Shown here: in pieces, positions 23,580-35,822 of the stretch | Numbering within the stretch: position 1 is the stretch's first letter | Layout: the number at the start of each line of letters is the position of its first letter | NCBI GenBank assembly: GCA_023313575.1 | Contig: JAJTTP010000009.1 | Coordinates: 372,001-436,000, forward strand | Length of the DNA stretch: 64,000 bases | Reading direction: 5' to 3' | Source of the DNA: Eutypella sp. D-1 | Taxonomy: Eukaryota > Ascomycota > Sordariomycetes > Xylariales > Diatrypaceae | Translations under genes and position numbers: made by a program | The notes under the pieces: model-generated | Database searches by the model: none | What the model saw: the letters and a program-made list of their open reading frames with translations, nothing else | What the model was told of the DNA's origin: nothing

Positions 23580-24242
23580 TCAAGAGTAGGACTGATAGTA
23601 GGGGCCACCTAGTGCGAACTCTTGGGATAGTAGGATCTCGGTCCAAAGCTTCTTGAGCTTGTAACGCTTGCCACCCTTCTTCTTCGACTTCTGCTGTTGA
23701 TCTGCGGCGTCGGGTCCCGGGGTGGTCGGGCACGAGGACGGCGCGGTCGTCGTGGTGGGCGAGGTGGGGCCGGTGGAGGGCTGGCTATCGGTCGCCGTGC
23801 CCCGCTGGCGCTTACGCTCGGATTTCTCCTGCGCAAGGTCATACAGGTACCTGCCACGGCCGTCCTTGCCGCGGCGGACGCGCTCGAGCTGGGCGATGGC
23901 GACGGCCTTGCCGCCGGGCTCCAGACACAGGGCCAAGGCAATCTCGCGAAGTTCCGCGTAATTGAGCTGCCAGATCGATGGCGACAGTGGGTACCGGGGG
24001 TCCTTCATGCGCGCCGGGAACGCCTCGTCGATGAGTGCCTCCGCCAGCGCCGACGCGCCCGCGTCCGCCGCCTGGATCTCCTCGATCAGGTACCGCAGGT
24101 TCGCGGACCGCAGGCCTCGGATCGCGAGTGCCAGTGCCAGGTGCTCTTGGGTGGCCGACGATGCCGAAGATGAGGTGGTAATGGCGGGGGAGGCCGGCTC
24201 GGAAGAAGCCGAGACCTCGGTGGTAGTGGTAGGTCCCGCCAT
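23580..24242 (-). CDS. Hypothetical protein, 220 residues
   Basis: One uninterrupted frame with ATG at 24242 and TGA at 23582-23580. The first 30 residues are Ser/Thr/Ala-rich. Residues about 33-120 are predicted helical (EHLALALAIRGLRSANLRYL and QLNYAELREIALALCLEPGG). The second helix pair resembles a SAP-like helix-turn-helix, but the match is weak and I do not assign it. A Pro/Thr-rich linker (about 140-175) leads to a strongly basic stretch KSKKKGGKRYKLKKL that could be a nuclear signal or nucleic-acid contact. Third-position GC bias and full length without stops in GC-rich sequence support a real gene. I do not recognise the family. Confidence 0.55.
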   Translation of the reverse strand: MAGPTTTTEVSASSEPASPAITTSSSASSATQEHLALALAIRGLRSANLRYLIEEIQAADAGASALAEALIDEAFPARMKDPRYPLSPSIWQLNYAELREIALALCLEPGGKAVAIAQLERVRRGKDGRGRYLYDLAQEKSERKRQRGTATDSQPSTGPTSPTTTTAPSSCPTTPGPDAADQQQKSKKKGGKRYKLKKLWTEILLSQEFALGGPYYQSYS

Positions 24243-25304
24243 CGCGGTTTCGCTCCGGGATATTGTTCCTTGAATGATTGTTTGCAGTTGCTGCGTGGTT
24301 TGCGTTTCGAGTGAGCACGTGTCTTGGGTCGAGTCACGAGTTCAAGTCAAGGTTTTCGTTGTGAAGAGAACATTGAAAATGAGGGTTGTGATTTTGTCCA
24401 CAGGATGATTCCGTGTTTGTGGGTGACAAGAAAAAATGGGAATAAAAACAACTTTCCTCTGACGAATGAGCTTAGTTTGATTTCTCACAATTGGTTGGCA
24501 TGATAATAGGTAGGTACGTCCATTGATATTCTCCCAATGTAGCAAGGCAACGAACGTAGCATACACACCTAGTGGCGCGGTACAACCCGTACAAGGTTAT
24601 TCAACTCAAACAACCGAATAATCACCTAAAGAATGTCCGCAATGGCGTACAACCATGTCCGGATACCAGCAGCCTCGACATACTTACCATTCCTAGTGCC
24701 AATCGCTGGATACGCGGTCTTCTGTACCCTCTGCTCTGGGATACTCTCTTCTCCCCACCTCTCTTTTGGCCGCTAAGGTTCTTATTCTTGGGGTCTTGGT
24801 GCATGGTGCCACATGCATGTTTGCTCGATTTGTCCTCTGGTTTGCTACACTGTCTTCTAAATGGCAGCATTCGCAATATTAACCCGTCCAATTATTCTAC
24901 TAGTCCATCACCGCTCACACTGAGAAATGGGGAGATCACGGCACGCAAAGGCATTCACCTAAACGCAGTCGTGTGTATTAAATAACTTACCGTTTACCTT
25001 TTACAATTCAAACCATAAGGCAATTATAAGCATAACTAACCTTTACCTTTCCAATATGGACTGAAACTATCACAAACCTCATTGAATTTTCAATAGCCTA
25101 TCCGCTCAATGTGTTCGAGTACTATCAGGCATCCTTCCCGGTTCCGAGAGACGGTTATGAACGAAGGTTCTGATAATCTATAGAAGCCTGGAACTGTGCT
25201 AAGCACAGGCTAACAGGGGGATTGAAAACAAGCTTGAGCTCTTAGCTTTGGTATATTACACAAACGTCTAGGTCTATACCGTCCCTAATGGATATGAAAA
25301 GGCC
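24243..25304. other. Intergenic between hypothetical gene and NWD gene
   Basis: No gene is seen. It holds the promoter of the 24242 gene on the left and the 3' end of the NWD-NACHT-WD40 gene on the right. The frame 24572-24985 (+) has no recognisable content. Confidence 0.5.
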
Positions 25305-28300
25305 CTATGAAATGCTGCCTTTGAGGGGTGGCTCTTTGTCTTCTGAAAATCCATACAGAGATACTTCGCCCGACGCACACCCTATGGCGATCTTTCTCCC
25401 AGCAACGCATGTGCTAGCGGGGTTTGCACTGTAGGGCTTATACTCGTCGTGGATTTGAATAACCCTGTGCCCTTTCCAAGTGATCGTCCAACGTTCTGTG
25501 CTGCGATCCAATTTGATGGCATATGGATTTGACGGTGGTTGTTTCGCGATAGCCCCACCACTCTCTTCTGATGCTAACAACTGGGCTCCCAACTCGGTCA
25601 TTACATAACCTTGATCGGTTTGCTCAAACGATAACTTGCGGAACCCCCCTTCCTGTTGCGTCTTGATCGTATATAGGAGCTTTCCTGTCTCGAGATCCCA
25701 CGTCTGTAATTCGCCCTTCCGTGTAGACGCTAATATTTGAGTTGAGTCAGGTGAGATAGCCACGCACACAATGGCGACGCCTGTCTTGATTGGATCTCGG
25801 AATTGCTTCCAGTCAGAAACTCTCCACACGAATATACACCTATCGTCACCGGCAGATACTAAAAGCCTGCCATCACAGGAGAAAGCGACAGTGCGACAGC
25901 ACCTCCAGTGGCCTCGCAGAACTTCCAATACCTCGCCTTCTACGGACCAGACTCTCACGTCTGGATCATCTGAACCGGAGGCGATGAGCTTTCCATCGGG
26001 TGAGAATGTTGCACACAGCACCGGCCTGTTGCGAGCCTTTAATATGCGTATTAGTTCCCAATTAGCGACGTCCCATAGTTGTAGCGTGCAGTCCTCAGAG
26101 GCAGAGGCAAGAGTACACTCATCTGACGAGAACATCAAAGAGTTGATACCCTCCTTGTGAGTTCGATGCGTATCTTCGTGGAGTCTCTGTCCAGTTTCTC
26201 CGTCCCAGAGACGAATCTCGCCGTGCACGCCGGCTGAGGCAATATATTTACCACTCGGGCTAATGGTTACGACGGTTATGCTCTCACCGGAGCGTCTCCT
26301 TGTGCTTGGCAGGGCTTGGTTGTGACCCTGGAAACTTTCGGCTTCATGATGATAGGCAAACCAGAAGCGTATAACACCATCATCGCCTGCTGATGCTATA
26401 TACCTACTATCAGGAGACACGGCTACAACCTTAGCCGGGAAACCGTAGCCTCGTATGACATCTTCGAGCCTCCCTGTCTTCATGCACCATATCCTGATTT
26501 CGTCATTTGATGATGTCGAAACGAGACGTGAACCACTGGGAAAGAATGAGCACGAATGAACATCACCACCACAGGCTAGTCGATGAACGACTCTCCATGT
26601 TTCAGTGTCCCAGATTATGACAGTTGAATCTTCAGAACAGGATGCCATGAGTTGGGAGTTCGGCGAAAAGATCAAGGCATTGATCGGTTCATCGTGATCC
26701 TCTAACTTGTGGGTGGACTCAAAGGTTGTGGGGTCCCAAATATAGATTGTGGGTTCGCGGCGAGAAGCTGAAGCCACAAACCTGTCGTCTGGTGAGAGCC
26801 TGGTGTATACGGTTATCCCTGATACTGGGGGCCTTAGGTCGCGATACTCATTTTTTGTCAGGTCATAGATTCGGATAATTCTAGGCATAGATGCTATAAG
26901 CTTAGATTCGTCTGGTCAAAACCTAAGGTGCTCAACCGTCTGAGGAGTCTTCTGGAACGTGATGTGTGAACAACCTGTGTTTACATCCCACAGTTTGACA
27001 GTGCGCTCGTCTGCACACGAGGCTATCATACCCGTAGACGCGATCGCCACACTATATACCCAGTCTCTGTGCTTGGCAAATGTGTGCTGGGTGGTCCCGG
27101 TGTCAGCATCCCATACGCGAACAGTTTTGTCGTCGGAGGCAGAGGCAAATAGTTTACCGTCCGGAGAGAAGGTAATGTCTCGTATCCAGTCATCATGACT
27201 CTCTAGCACTAGAAAGTCACGTCTCCATTTGTCTGTCGTAATAGGTAGTGTCTCTATCCATTCAAAGAGTTTCGAGACATAAGCCCTCTTTATTCGACTT
27301 TCACTCGGGGAGTACAATAAAGCACTATGCATGCCCGGATGTAGGATTTCGTAGTCCGTTGCTCCGTATAGCTTAAGTAGGCCGTGTGCATCGTGGAGTG
27401 TAGTGATGATATCGACCGGTACATGTATCGAAGTCTATCTCCAGTTTAGCCTAGCTTGGCTGATGGTCTCGAATCAGGGCACAAGTAGACTTACACTTAT
27501 CTTCAGAACCAACTTCTGTATCATCATTGAAGCAATGCGTACACGATATGTTATCACCAAGATTTCAACCCATTTCAGGAATTTGGTCGTCATGAACACA
27601 GTAATGGTTGTGAGAAGTGTTATATTCGACGAAAGATCTTCGACTTCCATCGAATGTTGTATCCAACCCAACAATGAGTATTGAATTGAATCAGCCCATT
27701 GGATTTGTCTGTTGAGCCGTTCATTCGTGGTGATATTTGGGCCTACAGGTAGTGTTAAGCGTTCAGATAAAATCGCCAGACATTTTTCGGCCATCGTTGC
27801 ATGATTTGTCGAAACGTCGCTTGGCCGAAGCAATGACTGACGGACATGGTCACGTATCGATCCATGGACAAAACCTACAAGTTCGCCATGGACATCCAAG
27901 AACGTAGAGCATTCACGGACAATGACTCCAACATCCACTGTAGTGGGTAGCTGGGCCAATACTGCTAGCTCGGTGACAGGAATTGCGTGAAATGCAATCG
28001 CCATGACGGAGAGGACTGGAATGCAGAAAATGCCATTGCGGTCTTCCCTGATGACTTTCAACATTCTGTCGCAAAGAGGCATGAATTCAGTTGGTAATGC
28101 ATTCAAGAGAGTAGGAGTAGCTCGCCTTTGCTCAAATGATAGCGCATGACGGGCCATCTGAGCCCACAAAAGGTTCACAGGAGACGTGTTATGGACTGCT
28201 TGTGCGATGGTTATTTCAAGGTCTCCACAGTTCTGTTTCTCTTGTGGTAATGTTCGGGTTCCGAGATTGACATATCGGCCTATGGCGCCTTTGTGGACAT

Positions 28301-29263
28301 CAAGGTCGAGGTGCAATCTACCAGGACCACCTCTCCCAAGCAATTCTTGTATATCCGGAGAGGATTCCGTAGTTACAATCCATTTGATGCGAGGAAATTG
28401 GCCAAGGGCCATATTAATGAAACGTAGGAGATCGCTGGCAGTCGGCCAGGCAACATGGAGGGGAGTCTTATCAATAGCATCGAGCACAAGGTAAGTATTG
28501 GGTAGAGATTGGTCGCCCATCATGTCGTATAGTATACCGGATACGGCCACGAAGTCATTCATATTGTCGAATCGCTTTCGCCGTGTCGACTTGTGCTTTC
28601 TCTCTAGGTGATTGGCCAATGAAGGCTGCTGCTGTAAAAGTTGCCAAATCAAGCTCTTTAGCACTGCGGTAGCATTGGCCATTCCAAGGACACGACTTTC
28701 ACAAAAGAAGTATGCTAATCACCAAGACTTGGTCCTTATCTCTTCTTGTCGTGACAGGCGCTGGACCAGGCTTGTCAAGAGCGTCGTTTTGCCAGTACCA
28801 GGGCCGCCACTAACCCAGAACAGCTGGTTATCACCTTCGTTTCTTGAATCGAATGCGAAGTCAGCATACTCCGTTCTAGAGGTTAGCCATTGGTAAAGAT
28901 GTTCCGTGGCCGGACCGTCATTAGGTGCTAGGTTCGGAACCGTATCCCCCGGATCAATTGCTTCAAAGTTCCCTACAGGGCTAATGCTTTCCGAAGTCTT
29001 GCGATGGTCGACTATTGCTGGGCCCCGTTCTTGGTGCGTTTCAGGGGGCATGAGCTCATTGAGCTTTGTCATTGTGTCATCGCTTTCAAAAGTCGCTAAC
29101 GATGTTTCTGCAGTGACAACAACGGCGATGCTCGGGTCACTGACCTTCGGTTCATCAGAGATTCTCACTGGGATGCCACTTGAGGAATCGCACTGAGACC
29201 TAACAACTATCATCTCATAAAGTAATATGGCTTTGTACAGATCCACGATTCTCTGTCGTAAAC
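25305..29263 (-). pseudogene. NWD-NACHT-WD40 protein, 3' part (interrupted)
   Basis: This is the larger part of an NLR-like STAND gene whose first exons lie at 43110-44005, beyond the retroelement. Exons are 29263-27495 and 27434-25305, with a 60-nt intron 27494-27435 (GTAAGT...AGATAG, phase 0). It begins inside the NWD N-terminal domain (RIVDLYKAILLYEM). It then has a NACHT ATPase with Walker A GGPGTGKTT, the region AYFFCESRV, Walker B TYLVLDAIDK and the segment FPRIKWIVTTESSPD. About eleven to twelve WD40 repeats follow from 27230 to about 25650 (WDADTGTTQ, WDVNTGC, WDTETWRVV, WDGETGQRL, WDVANWELI, WDLETGKLL). Proteins of this build act in fungal non-self recognition and heterokaryon incompatibility. 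In-frame TGA codons sit at 28721-28719, just before LAYFFC, and at 26918-26916, within a WD40 repeat (LRF-stop-PDESK). Both lie in otherwise normal text. With these and the insertion, the gene is almost surely dead. Confidence 0.9.
29259..29263. repeat. Target site duplication TAAAC, left
   Basis: TAAAC directly precedes the TGTTGG start of the copia LTR and is repeated at 43105-43109 after its end. Confidence 0.92.
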
Positions 29264-29469
29264 TGTTGGTTGTTAGTGGTCACTGGTATGGACCCACATA
29301 CCAGTAAGAAATACCTATGTACCTATCTCCCGTTTATATAAGGATACGGGCTTCGCCCGTATCCCTCTTAAATAAATAAATAAACCTTAAACCCGAATAT
29401 TATACTAATTTTATTACTTTTTATTATTATTCTTATTATCTTTTTCCTTTACGTACGTATTTATTAATA
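29264..29469 (+). repeat. 5' LTR of the copia element
   Basis: 206 bp, starting TGTTGGTTG. By alignment it ends ATTTATTAATA, where the 3' LTR has the better preserved ACCTACCAACA. A TATA box (TTTATATAAGG, about 29333-29343) and a perfect hairpin at 29342-29364 are present. Differences from the 3' LTR appear to be transitions only. Confidence 0.9.
29342..29364 (+). promoter_or_regulatory. Perfect 10-bp hairpin downstream of LTR TATA box
   Basis: Stem GGATACGGGC / GCCCGTATCC with loop TTC, starting right after TATATAA. The same 23 bases occur unchanged in the 3' LTR at 42977-42999. Position suggests the start of the R region, so the transcript may carry this hairpin near its 5' end and again near its 3' end. 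The role is inferred. Confidence 0.6.
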
Positions 29470-31682
29470 TTAATTAATATTATTAAATAAATATAATAAT
29501 ATAAATTAATAAAATTAATAAAATTATTATTACGATAACTTAAAAATCCTTTCGCGTTAATATTATTAAAAAATCTTTATTATTACCTTTTCCTGTCCGT
29601 TTTTATAACGGATAATAATAAACCCTTTTTTACTTATATTATTATATAATATTCCCTTTTTATACTTATTAATATTATCATTATTATAAAAACCACCTTT
29701 ATTACTTAATATATCGGACGATCAGTAATAAGCCGAATTTTTAAAAGCCGTTAAAAATAACCTTATACCGGAACCTTTTAATAAATATTAACGTAAAAGG
29801 AAATAAAAAAAGCTAAAAACACGTTATTATAACTTTTTAATTATTTATAAAAACGTATTACTTTATTTGTTTTATTTTTTAACCCCATAATTATAATTTA
29901 AATAAAATTCGATTTAATATAAATTATTAATTTTTAAAAAATAATATAAAAGTAAATTTTAAAACTATATTAAAAACGTTTCGGTTTATATTAAAAACCG
30001 TATTAATATAAAAAAGTATATTCGTTAAAAAATATAATATTAATTTCGTAATAATATTAATTAATTTTATTATATAATTTAAATTTCCGGTATAAAATTT
30101 TAAAAAACTTAAATTAATAAAAAGCCGATAACTTAACGCTTTAATATAAAAGGTTTCGATTTATAACACGGAATAAAAACTAATTTATTTATAAATTTAT
30201 AAATTATTTATTTATTCTAATTTACGGCTCGGGATATTTATAAAATTGCCCGGTAAATCTTAATAATAATTAAAAATTTTAACGGCATAAATTATATTAT
30301 AAAAAATAATAATTTCCGTTAACCCGTTTTTTATAATTACGTATTAATTTTTTTTTTTAATTTAAATTAATTACTTTTTTTTTTTTTTTTTTTAATAAAT
30401 AACCCCGTTAAATTTTAACCCGGTTTTAAAACGTTTAAATCCCCGTAAAATATTAACCGTTTTTTCGGTACTTAATAACCTTTTTTTTTTAAACGGATTT
30501 AATTTTAACCTATTCCGTTTACGTAATAATTTTTTTTTATATAATTTATATAACCCTTTTTTACGTAATTTATATAACTTTTTCCCTTATAACTTATATA
30601 ACCTTTTCCTTTCGGGAATATTAACTTAAGATACCCGTATTAATATTTATACCTTTTAAGATACCCCTAGCCAAAATACCCTTAACCTGGATACCCTTAA
30701 CCTAAATACTTTTACGGTTATCCGACCTATCCGCCTTACCCGGGCTATCTTTTTTAACTAATAAGAAATAATTAATAACCTTTTAAATAACCATATTTAA
30801 CGATAAAAAGGAATAACCGGACCGTTCCTTTTTTAAAAATTTAAATTAATTTATATATTATAAAACCTAAACAGTTTTTATACCAGCTTTTAACGTTACC
30901 TTTTTTTTAAATAATTATTTTAAATAAAGGACCGGGGCTTATAAAAACCTTAAAAAGTTACGATTCTTTTTTTTAAACGGTATTTAAGCTTATCCCGGGA
31001 CTTAACCTATTATTAAAACGGATATTTATATTTATTAATAATTAATAAAAGCAAATTTATTATATTATCCCGTTAATTAATATTTTAAATAAATTATATT
31101 TATCGATTATTATAAAATAATTTAAAAAAGCTTAAAATAAAAAAAATAATTATACGGAAAAAGTTTATAATATTTTAAAAAATAAGTTCTGTTTTTTCTT
31201 TAACGTATATTATATTAATAATATCCGGTAAATACAGTTTTACGTTATATTTTTAACTATTTTATTAAAATATATAATATTATATTTTTTTCATAACGTT
31301 TTTTATTATTTAATATTTACCGATATATACCTTATTATAAAACGTTATTTTAATACCGAATAAAATAAAATTTAATATTATTATAATTAAATTTTTATAA
31401 CTTTTTTTAATATTAAAATTAAAAACGTAAATAAAAACGATTTAAAAATATTTTAAATTATGCTTAATAAACTTTTTTTATATTAAAAAATATTAAAGCC
31501 CGATTTTTAAGGAAAATAATAATTAATTACCGTTATATACCGAATTTACCGTATAATCCTTTAACTTTAATATACTTTTTTCGAACTTATTACTTATTTT
31601 AAAAACCTGGTAAATAAATTTCGCGCTTTTATCGGCATTTATAAAGTTATAAAAAAAATTAATTAATATATAATTAATAAAG

Positions 31683-31713
<31 letters not shown>

Positions 31714-32696
31714 TAATGTTTTTTATATCGACCGTAAATATTATGGAAATAATAAAAGCGGGAAATATTATTAAAAATAAAAAACCGATAAATAATAAAA
31801 CCGTAAATGCTAAATATATAAAAGAAAAAGGTATTAATTTATTAAATACCTAAAACGGGAACGTAAAAAAATAAAAGCTTAATAAAAGGTTAAAAAAATA
31901 TCTTACCGTATTAATTACGCCGTTTTTTTCGTTAAGTATAAAAAAAATAAACCCGTTTTAAAACCCGAAAAAAAAAATACCGTAAAATATTTTAACCGTT
32001 TAAATAACGGCTAATATTTTACGGCCGTTTACTTATTTAATTAAACTTTCTAATATCAAATCGACCTTTTTTTACTAATTATAAAAAATAACGTTTCCGA
32101 TATTATGTTCGTTTTAAATAAATATATTAAAAACGTGTTATAAAGAATTATATTAAATATAAGTATTATTAAAATATTTATTATAAGAAAAAAATAATAT
32201 TTTATTTTAATAAAGGAATATTTTAATTAACGATTAAAAAATGGATAAAACTTATACGGGGGAAACTAATATCCGTTTTAAAAATAAACCCTGTATTAAA
32301 TTATTCGATACAGTTTTTATTAATACCTTTTTCGAATAAGTTAATTTTTACGTAATAAAAATAAATACCTTATTCTTAATATTAATTAAAAATATAAATC
32401 GATTTAATATATACTTTAATAATATTATTAACTAATTAATCGGTAAAAACGGTATAACGGTTAATGTTATTCGGAAATAAAGATATTTATGGTTTAAATT
32501 CGACGATATTACTTATTTTACGGAAATAAAATTACGTAAAATTTATATACGTTTCGGACATTTATTTATTAATAAATTATATAACCTTTTAAATAAGGTA
32601 AGATACAATATTAAGATCGATATTTTTAAAAAAAATTAATAAATTTTATTACCATTACCAAATTAAAAATAAAGCATTTTAAAAGTTTAAATTTAG
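29470..32696 (+). pseudogene. Copia interior, gag to pre-integrase, destroyed
   Basis: Extremely AT-rich sequence with stops in all frames. The expected gag and protease can no longer be read. Near the right end the stretch from about 32523 (KLRKIYIRFGHLFINKLYNL) resembles the GAG-pre-integrase domain of copia polyproteins. This fixes the orientation as plus. Confidence 0.65.
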
Positions 32697-32701
32697 CTTA
32701 A
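32697..32701. repeat. Target site duplication CTTAA of solo LTR 1 (left)
   Basis: CTTAA before TGTGACGG; the second copy is at 33142-33146. Confidence 0.88.
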
Positions 32702-33141
32702 TGTGACGGCTGGTCTATTCCTAACTATTAGTCCAGTCGAGGGGTTTATGTTAGCAGAAGTGCTGGGGTTTTAAGTAATAAATAATCATATCTGGTAATA
32801 ATAAAAAAAAGGGTGCTTTAAGTAATTAAGTTATATTATAAGCTAATAAGTTTTAAAAATTATTTAAAAAAAAGGTAATAAACGTAATTATATATTATTT
32901 TATATCCTTTATTCCTGACACTGGAATGTATGGTTGTTATTAAATCGTTAAGATAGTTGGTTATCCTAGTTATCCTGGATCATTAGGATAGCTAGTTATT
33001 TTAGCTATCCTTTTTATTACGTAACTTGAACGTAGCTGTCCTATTATGGCTGGGTTTTCCTAAAAGCCTCGTTCTTTCGAATAGGATCGTGATTCGTTAT
33101 TAGCCCTATTTAGCCTTTCATGACCTGACCAGGTCATAACA
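32702..33141 (-). mobile_element. Solo LTR 1, gypsy-type, 440 bp
   Basis: On the plus strand it runs from TGTGACGGCTGGTC to GGTCATAACA and is flanked by CTTAA. The first ~220 bp match the other gypsy-type LTRs here (33990, 35823, 42260). The second half differs and holds ATCCTAGTTATCCT-like repeats. It is distinctly less AT-rich than its surroundings, so it is less mutated or younger. No internal sequence remains, as expected after recombination between two LTRs. Confidence 0.85.
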
Positions 33142-33146
33142 CTTAA
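33142..33146. repeat. Target site duplication CTTAA of solo LTR 1 (right)
   Basis: CTTAA directly after CATAACA; pairs with 32697-32701. Confidence 0.88.
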
Positions 33147-33984
33147 AAGATTTAAAAGTAAATTTTAATTTTAAAATAATCGTTAATATAATATATTTAA
33201 ATAAAAAGCTTATTTTTTATATTATTAACGCAGTTATAAAATTTTAAATAACACGTTTTATAAGGAATATATTAATTAAAAAGATATAAAACGTATTTAA
33301 AAAATATTAAATCGATATATATTTAAAACCCCCGGATATTATTATTTATAACGTAAGAATAAATTTCGATAATATTAAATTCCGTAATAAAATACGCTTT
33401 ATTAAAATTATTTATTATTAGGTACCGGTAAAAGCATATTAATTTATTAATAAAATAAAAAAATATTATAACCTTATTTATAAAACTTATAAAATTATTA
33501 CGGAAAAATTTAAAAATATTAAATTAAAATCATTACGTTTATAAATAATAATAAAAGCGGTTAATAATATAATTAACTTTAACGGCCTTATTTTTATTTT
33601 ATTAATTTTTAAAGCTTATTTTCGAATTAATATAAATTTACTTTTTACCTTTATATAAACTTAAAAAGCTTAAGTAATATAAAAAGCTATAACGGAAATT
33701 AAGAAAATTAAAACATAAAAATCGGTTTAAAATGCGTTAAATATTAAAAATAGCCCGAATACGTAAAAGATATTTTTAAAATTATTCCTTTTAAATAATA
33801 AAATATTTATATAAAAAGAAAAAAAAGGATGGAAAAACTTATTTAAAGTTATTACGGTAATTAATAAAAACGTAACGGTAAATTTAAAAATAATAAAAAA
33901 TATAATAACCTTCCGGAGCTTATACGTTAAATTTTATACCTAATTAAAGGAAGTCCTTATTTAAGAAAAGTTAATAATTATCCC
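33147..33984 (+). pseudogene. Copia integrase region, RIP-degraded
   Basis: A plus-strand relic of a copia integrase. About 33325-33390 reads KPPDIIIYNVRINFDNIKFRN, corresponding to the conserved stretch in which an Asp of the catalytic triad is followed by G-x-N-F. Here that Asp reads Asn, a G-to-A change as RIP makes. Downstream VPVKAY and YKTYKIITEKFKN also fit fungal copia polyproteins. It is full of stops. Confidence 0.65.
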
Positions 33985-33989
33985 CGGCG
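33985..33989. repeat. Target site duplication CGGCG of solo LTR 2 (left)
   Basis: CGGCG before TGTAACGG; second copy at 34404-34408. Confidence 0.9.
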
Positions 33990-34403
33990 TGTAACGGCTG
34001 GTCTATTCCTAACTATTAGTCTAATCGAGGGGTTTATGTTAATAAAAGTGTTAAGGTTTTAAATAATAAATAATTACATTTAATAATAGCAAAAAAAAGG
34101 GTGTTTTAAGTAATTAAATTATATTATAAACTAATAAGTTTAAAAATTATTTAAAAGAAAGGTAATAAACGTAATTATATATTATTTATATTTTTTATTC
34201 CTAATATTAAAATATATGGTTATATTAAATCCTTAAATCGTAACGGATTTAATTAATACCTTTAGATCCATGGATTATAACGGATTTATATATGGCTTTT
34301 TTTATAGCTTATTAAATGTGGCTGGCTTATATCTTTATTTTTCCGGCAGTACCGCTAACGAATAGGGTTACCAGCCCCCACTTGGCCTAGTCAGGCCATA
34401 ACA
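33990..34403 (-). mobile_element. Solo LTR 2, gypsy-type, 414 bp
   Basis: TGTAACGGCTGGTC ... GGCCATAACA with CGGCG on both sides. It matches the two LTRs of the full-length gypsy element over its whole length, so it comes from the same family. It is better preserved than the LTR at 35823. Confidence 0.88.
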
Positions 34404-34408
34404 CGGCG
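34404..34408. repeat. Target site duplication CGGCG of solo LTR 2 (right)
   Basis: CGGCG after CATAACA; pairs with 33985-33989. Confidence 0.9.
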
Positions 34409-35817
34409 AAAAAGTTAAAATAATATAAGCAAATTTTTAATACGTTAATATTAAGGAAAAAAACGATAAGGTATTAATTTTTAAGCTAAAAGCAGATAAG
34501 AAAATTATAACGTTTAAAAAACCATTTAAAATTTTTAACCTTAAAGAATTAAACGCTTTATTTAAAAAAGGCATTTTACGACTTAAAATATATAACGTTA
34601 TTATATACCGAAGTATAATAATTTTTAAATTAAAAATGGTTTATAAAATAAAAAGTAAAAATATTTTATCGTTATATAAAAAGTTATAACTAATTATTTA
34701 AAATTACGGAAACCCCGATAAGATTTTTATTATAATTTACGTACCCATTATTTAATAAGCTAATTAACGTTTTATTTTAACGATAACCTTTATTTTACGG
34801 CTTAAAAAAATAAAAATTATAATATAAAATATTATTATAGCTTATACCTAATTTAAAATATTAATATAACGGATTATTTTTATATAATTACTTACCGAAT
34901 TAAAAAATAAATACCTTAAAAAAACGTTATTATATGTTATTAAACCATTATACGGATTTATAAAATTAAGTATTTATTAATTTAAAACTTATTTATAATA
35001 TTATTAATAAAAATTATATATAAAACTATTAGCCTTTAACTTTTATTTATTAATATCGGATTTAAAATTATTCGGAATTACGGGATTTTAAATAAATAAC
35101 ATATTTAATATCGGCATTACGGATTTTTTAACTTTAAAAAATAAGGCATTTACCGAAATAAAAATTAAGGCATATTTATAAAAAATATTAAAAAACAGAT
35201 CGACCGAAAACTTTAATAATTTACGAATTATTATACGTAAATATAAAATAATTGCTATATAAAAAAAATAAGCCGAAAATTTAAAATTTTTAAATATAAA
35301 AGCACCTTTTTTAAAACTGATAAAAAAATATGTCGAATAATAAACACGCGGAGTTTATATCGTTTTTATCTGTTAATTAAAAGCTGTTTTCGATTATTTT
35401 ATAATAATATAATATATTAAACCCGGCCTTAAAAAAGTTAAAATATTAAACGTTAAAATTAAATAGTAAATAAATAATAAAAACCGTAGACTTAATTATA
35501 TTAAATTAAATCTTACGAAATTAAAGCTATATATATTTATTAACAGTTTATTCGTTAATAATAAAAATATAAATTCGTAAATCGGTTATATTATCGTTTT
35601 AAATAATAAAAAATTAAAAGATTATAATAATAAGTTTAATATTAAAGGTAATATTATTTATTATACGTTAAATATTATCCTAACCCGGCTGTTATTTCCT
35701 TACGCCTTATTAATTTTATGCACCGATTTTTTTTTATATTAATATTTAATGCAAATAAGCAGTATTAATAAAAAAAGGTTAATAATTAATTTAATAACGT
35801 TATAACAGTTTTATAAA
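34409..35817 (+). pseudogene. Copia reverse transcriptase / RNase H region, RIP-degraded
   Basis: The plus-strand text retains copia RT landmarks: KTLLYVIKPLYGFIKLS at about 34920-34970, then FGITGF where the active-site segment follows, and NKAFTEIKIKAYL. Stops replace Trp and Gln codons at expected places. It is cut by insertion of the gypsy element at 35823. Confidence 0.7.
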
Positions 35818-35822
35818 AATAA
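35818..35822. repeat. Target site duplication AATAA of the gypsy element (left)
   Basis: AATAA before TGTAACGG; second copy at 42673-42677. Confidence 0.85.

Noticed and set aside
26916..28721. A-to-I editing or readthrough rescuing the two TGA codons
   Set aside because: Editing would give Trp where the family has other residues, the A follows a G (a poor editing context), and the gene is already split by the insertion.
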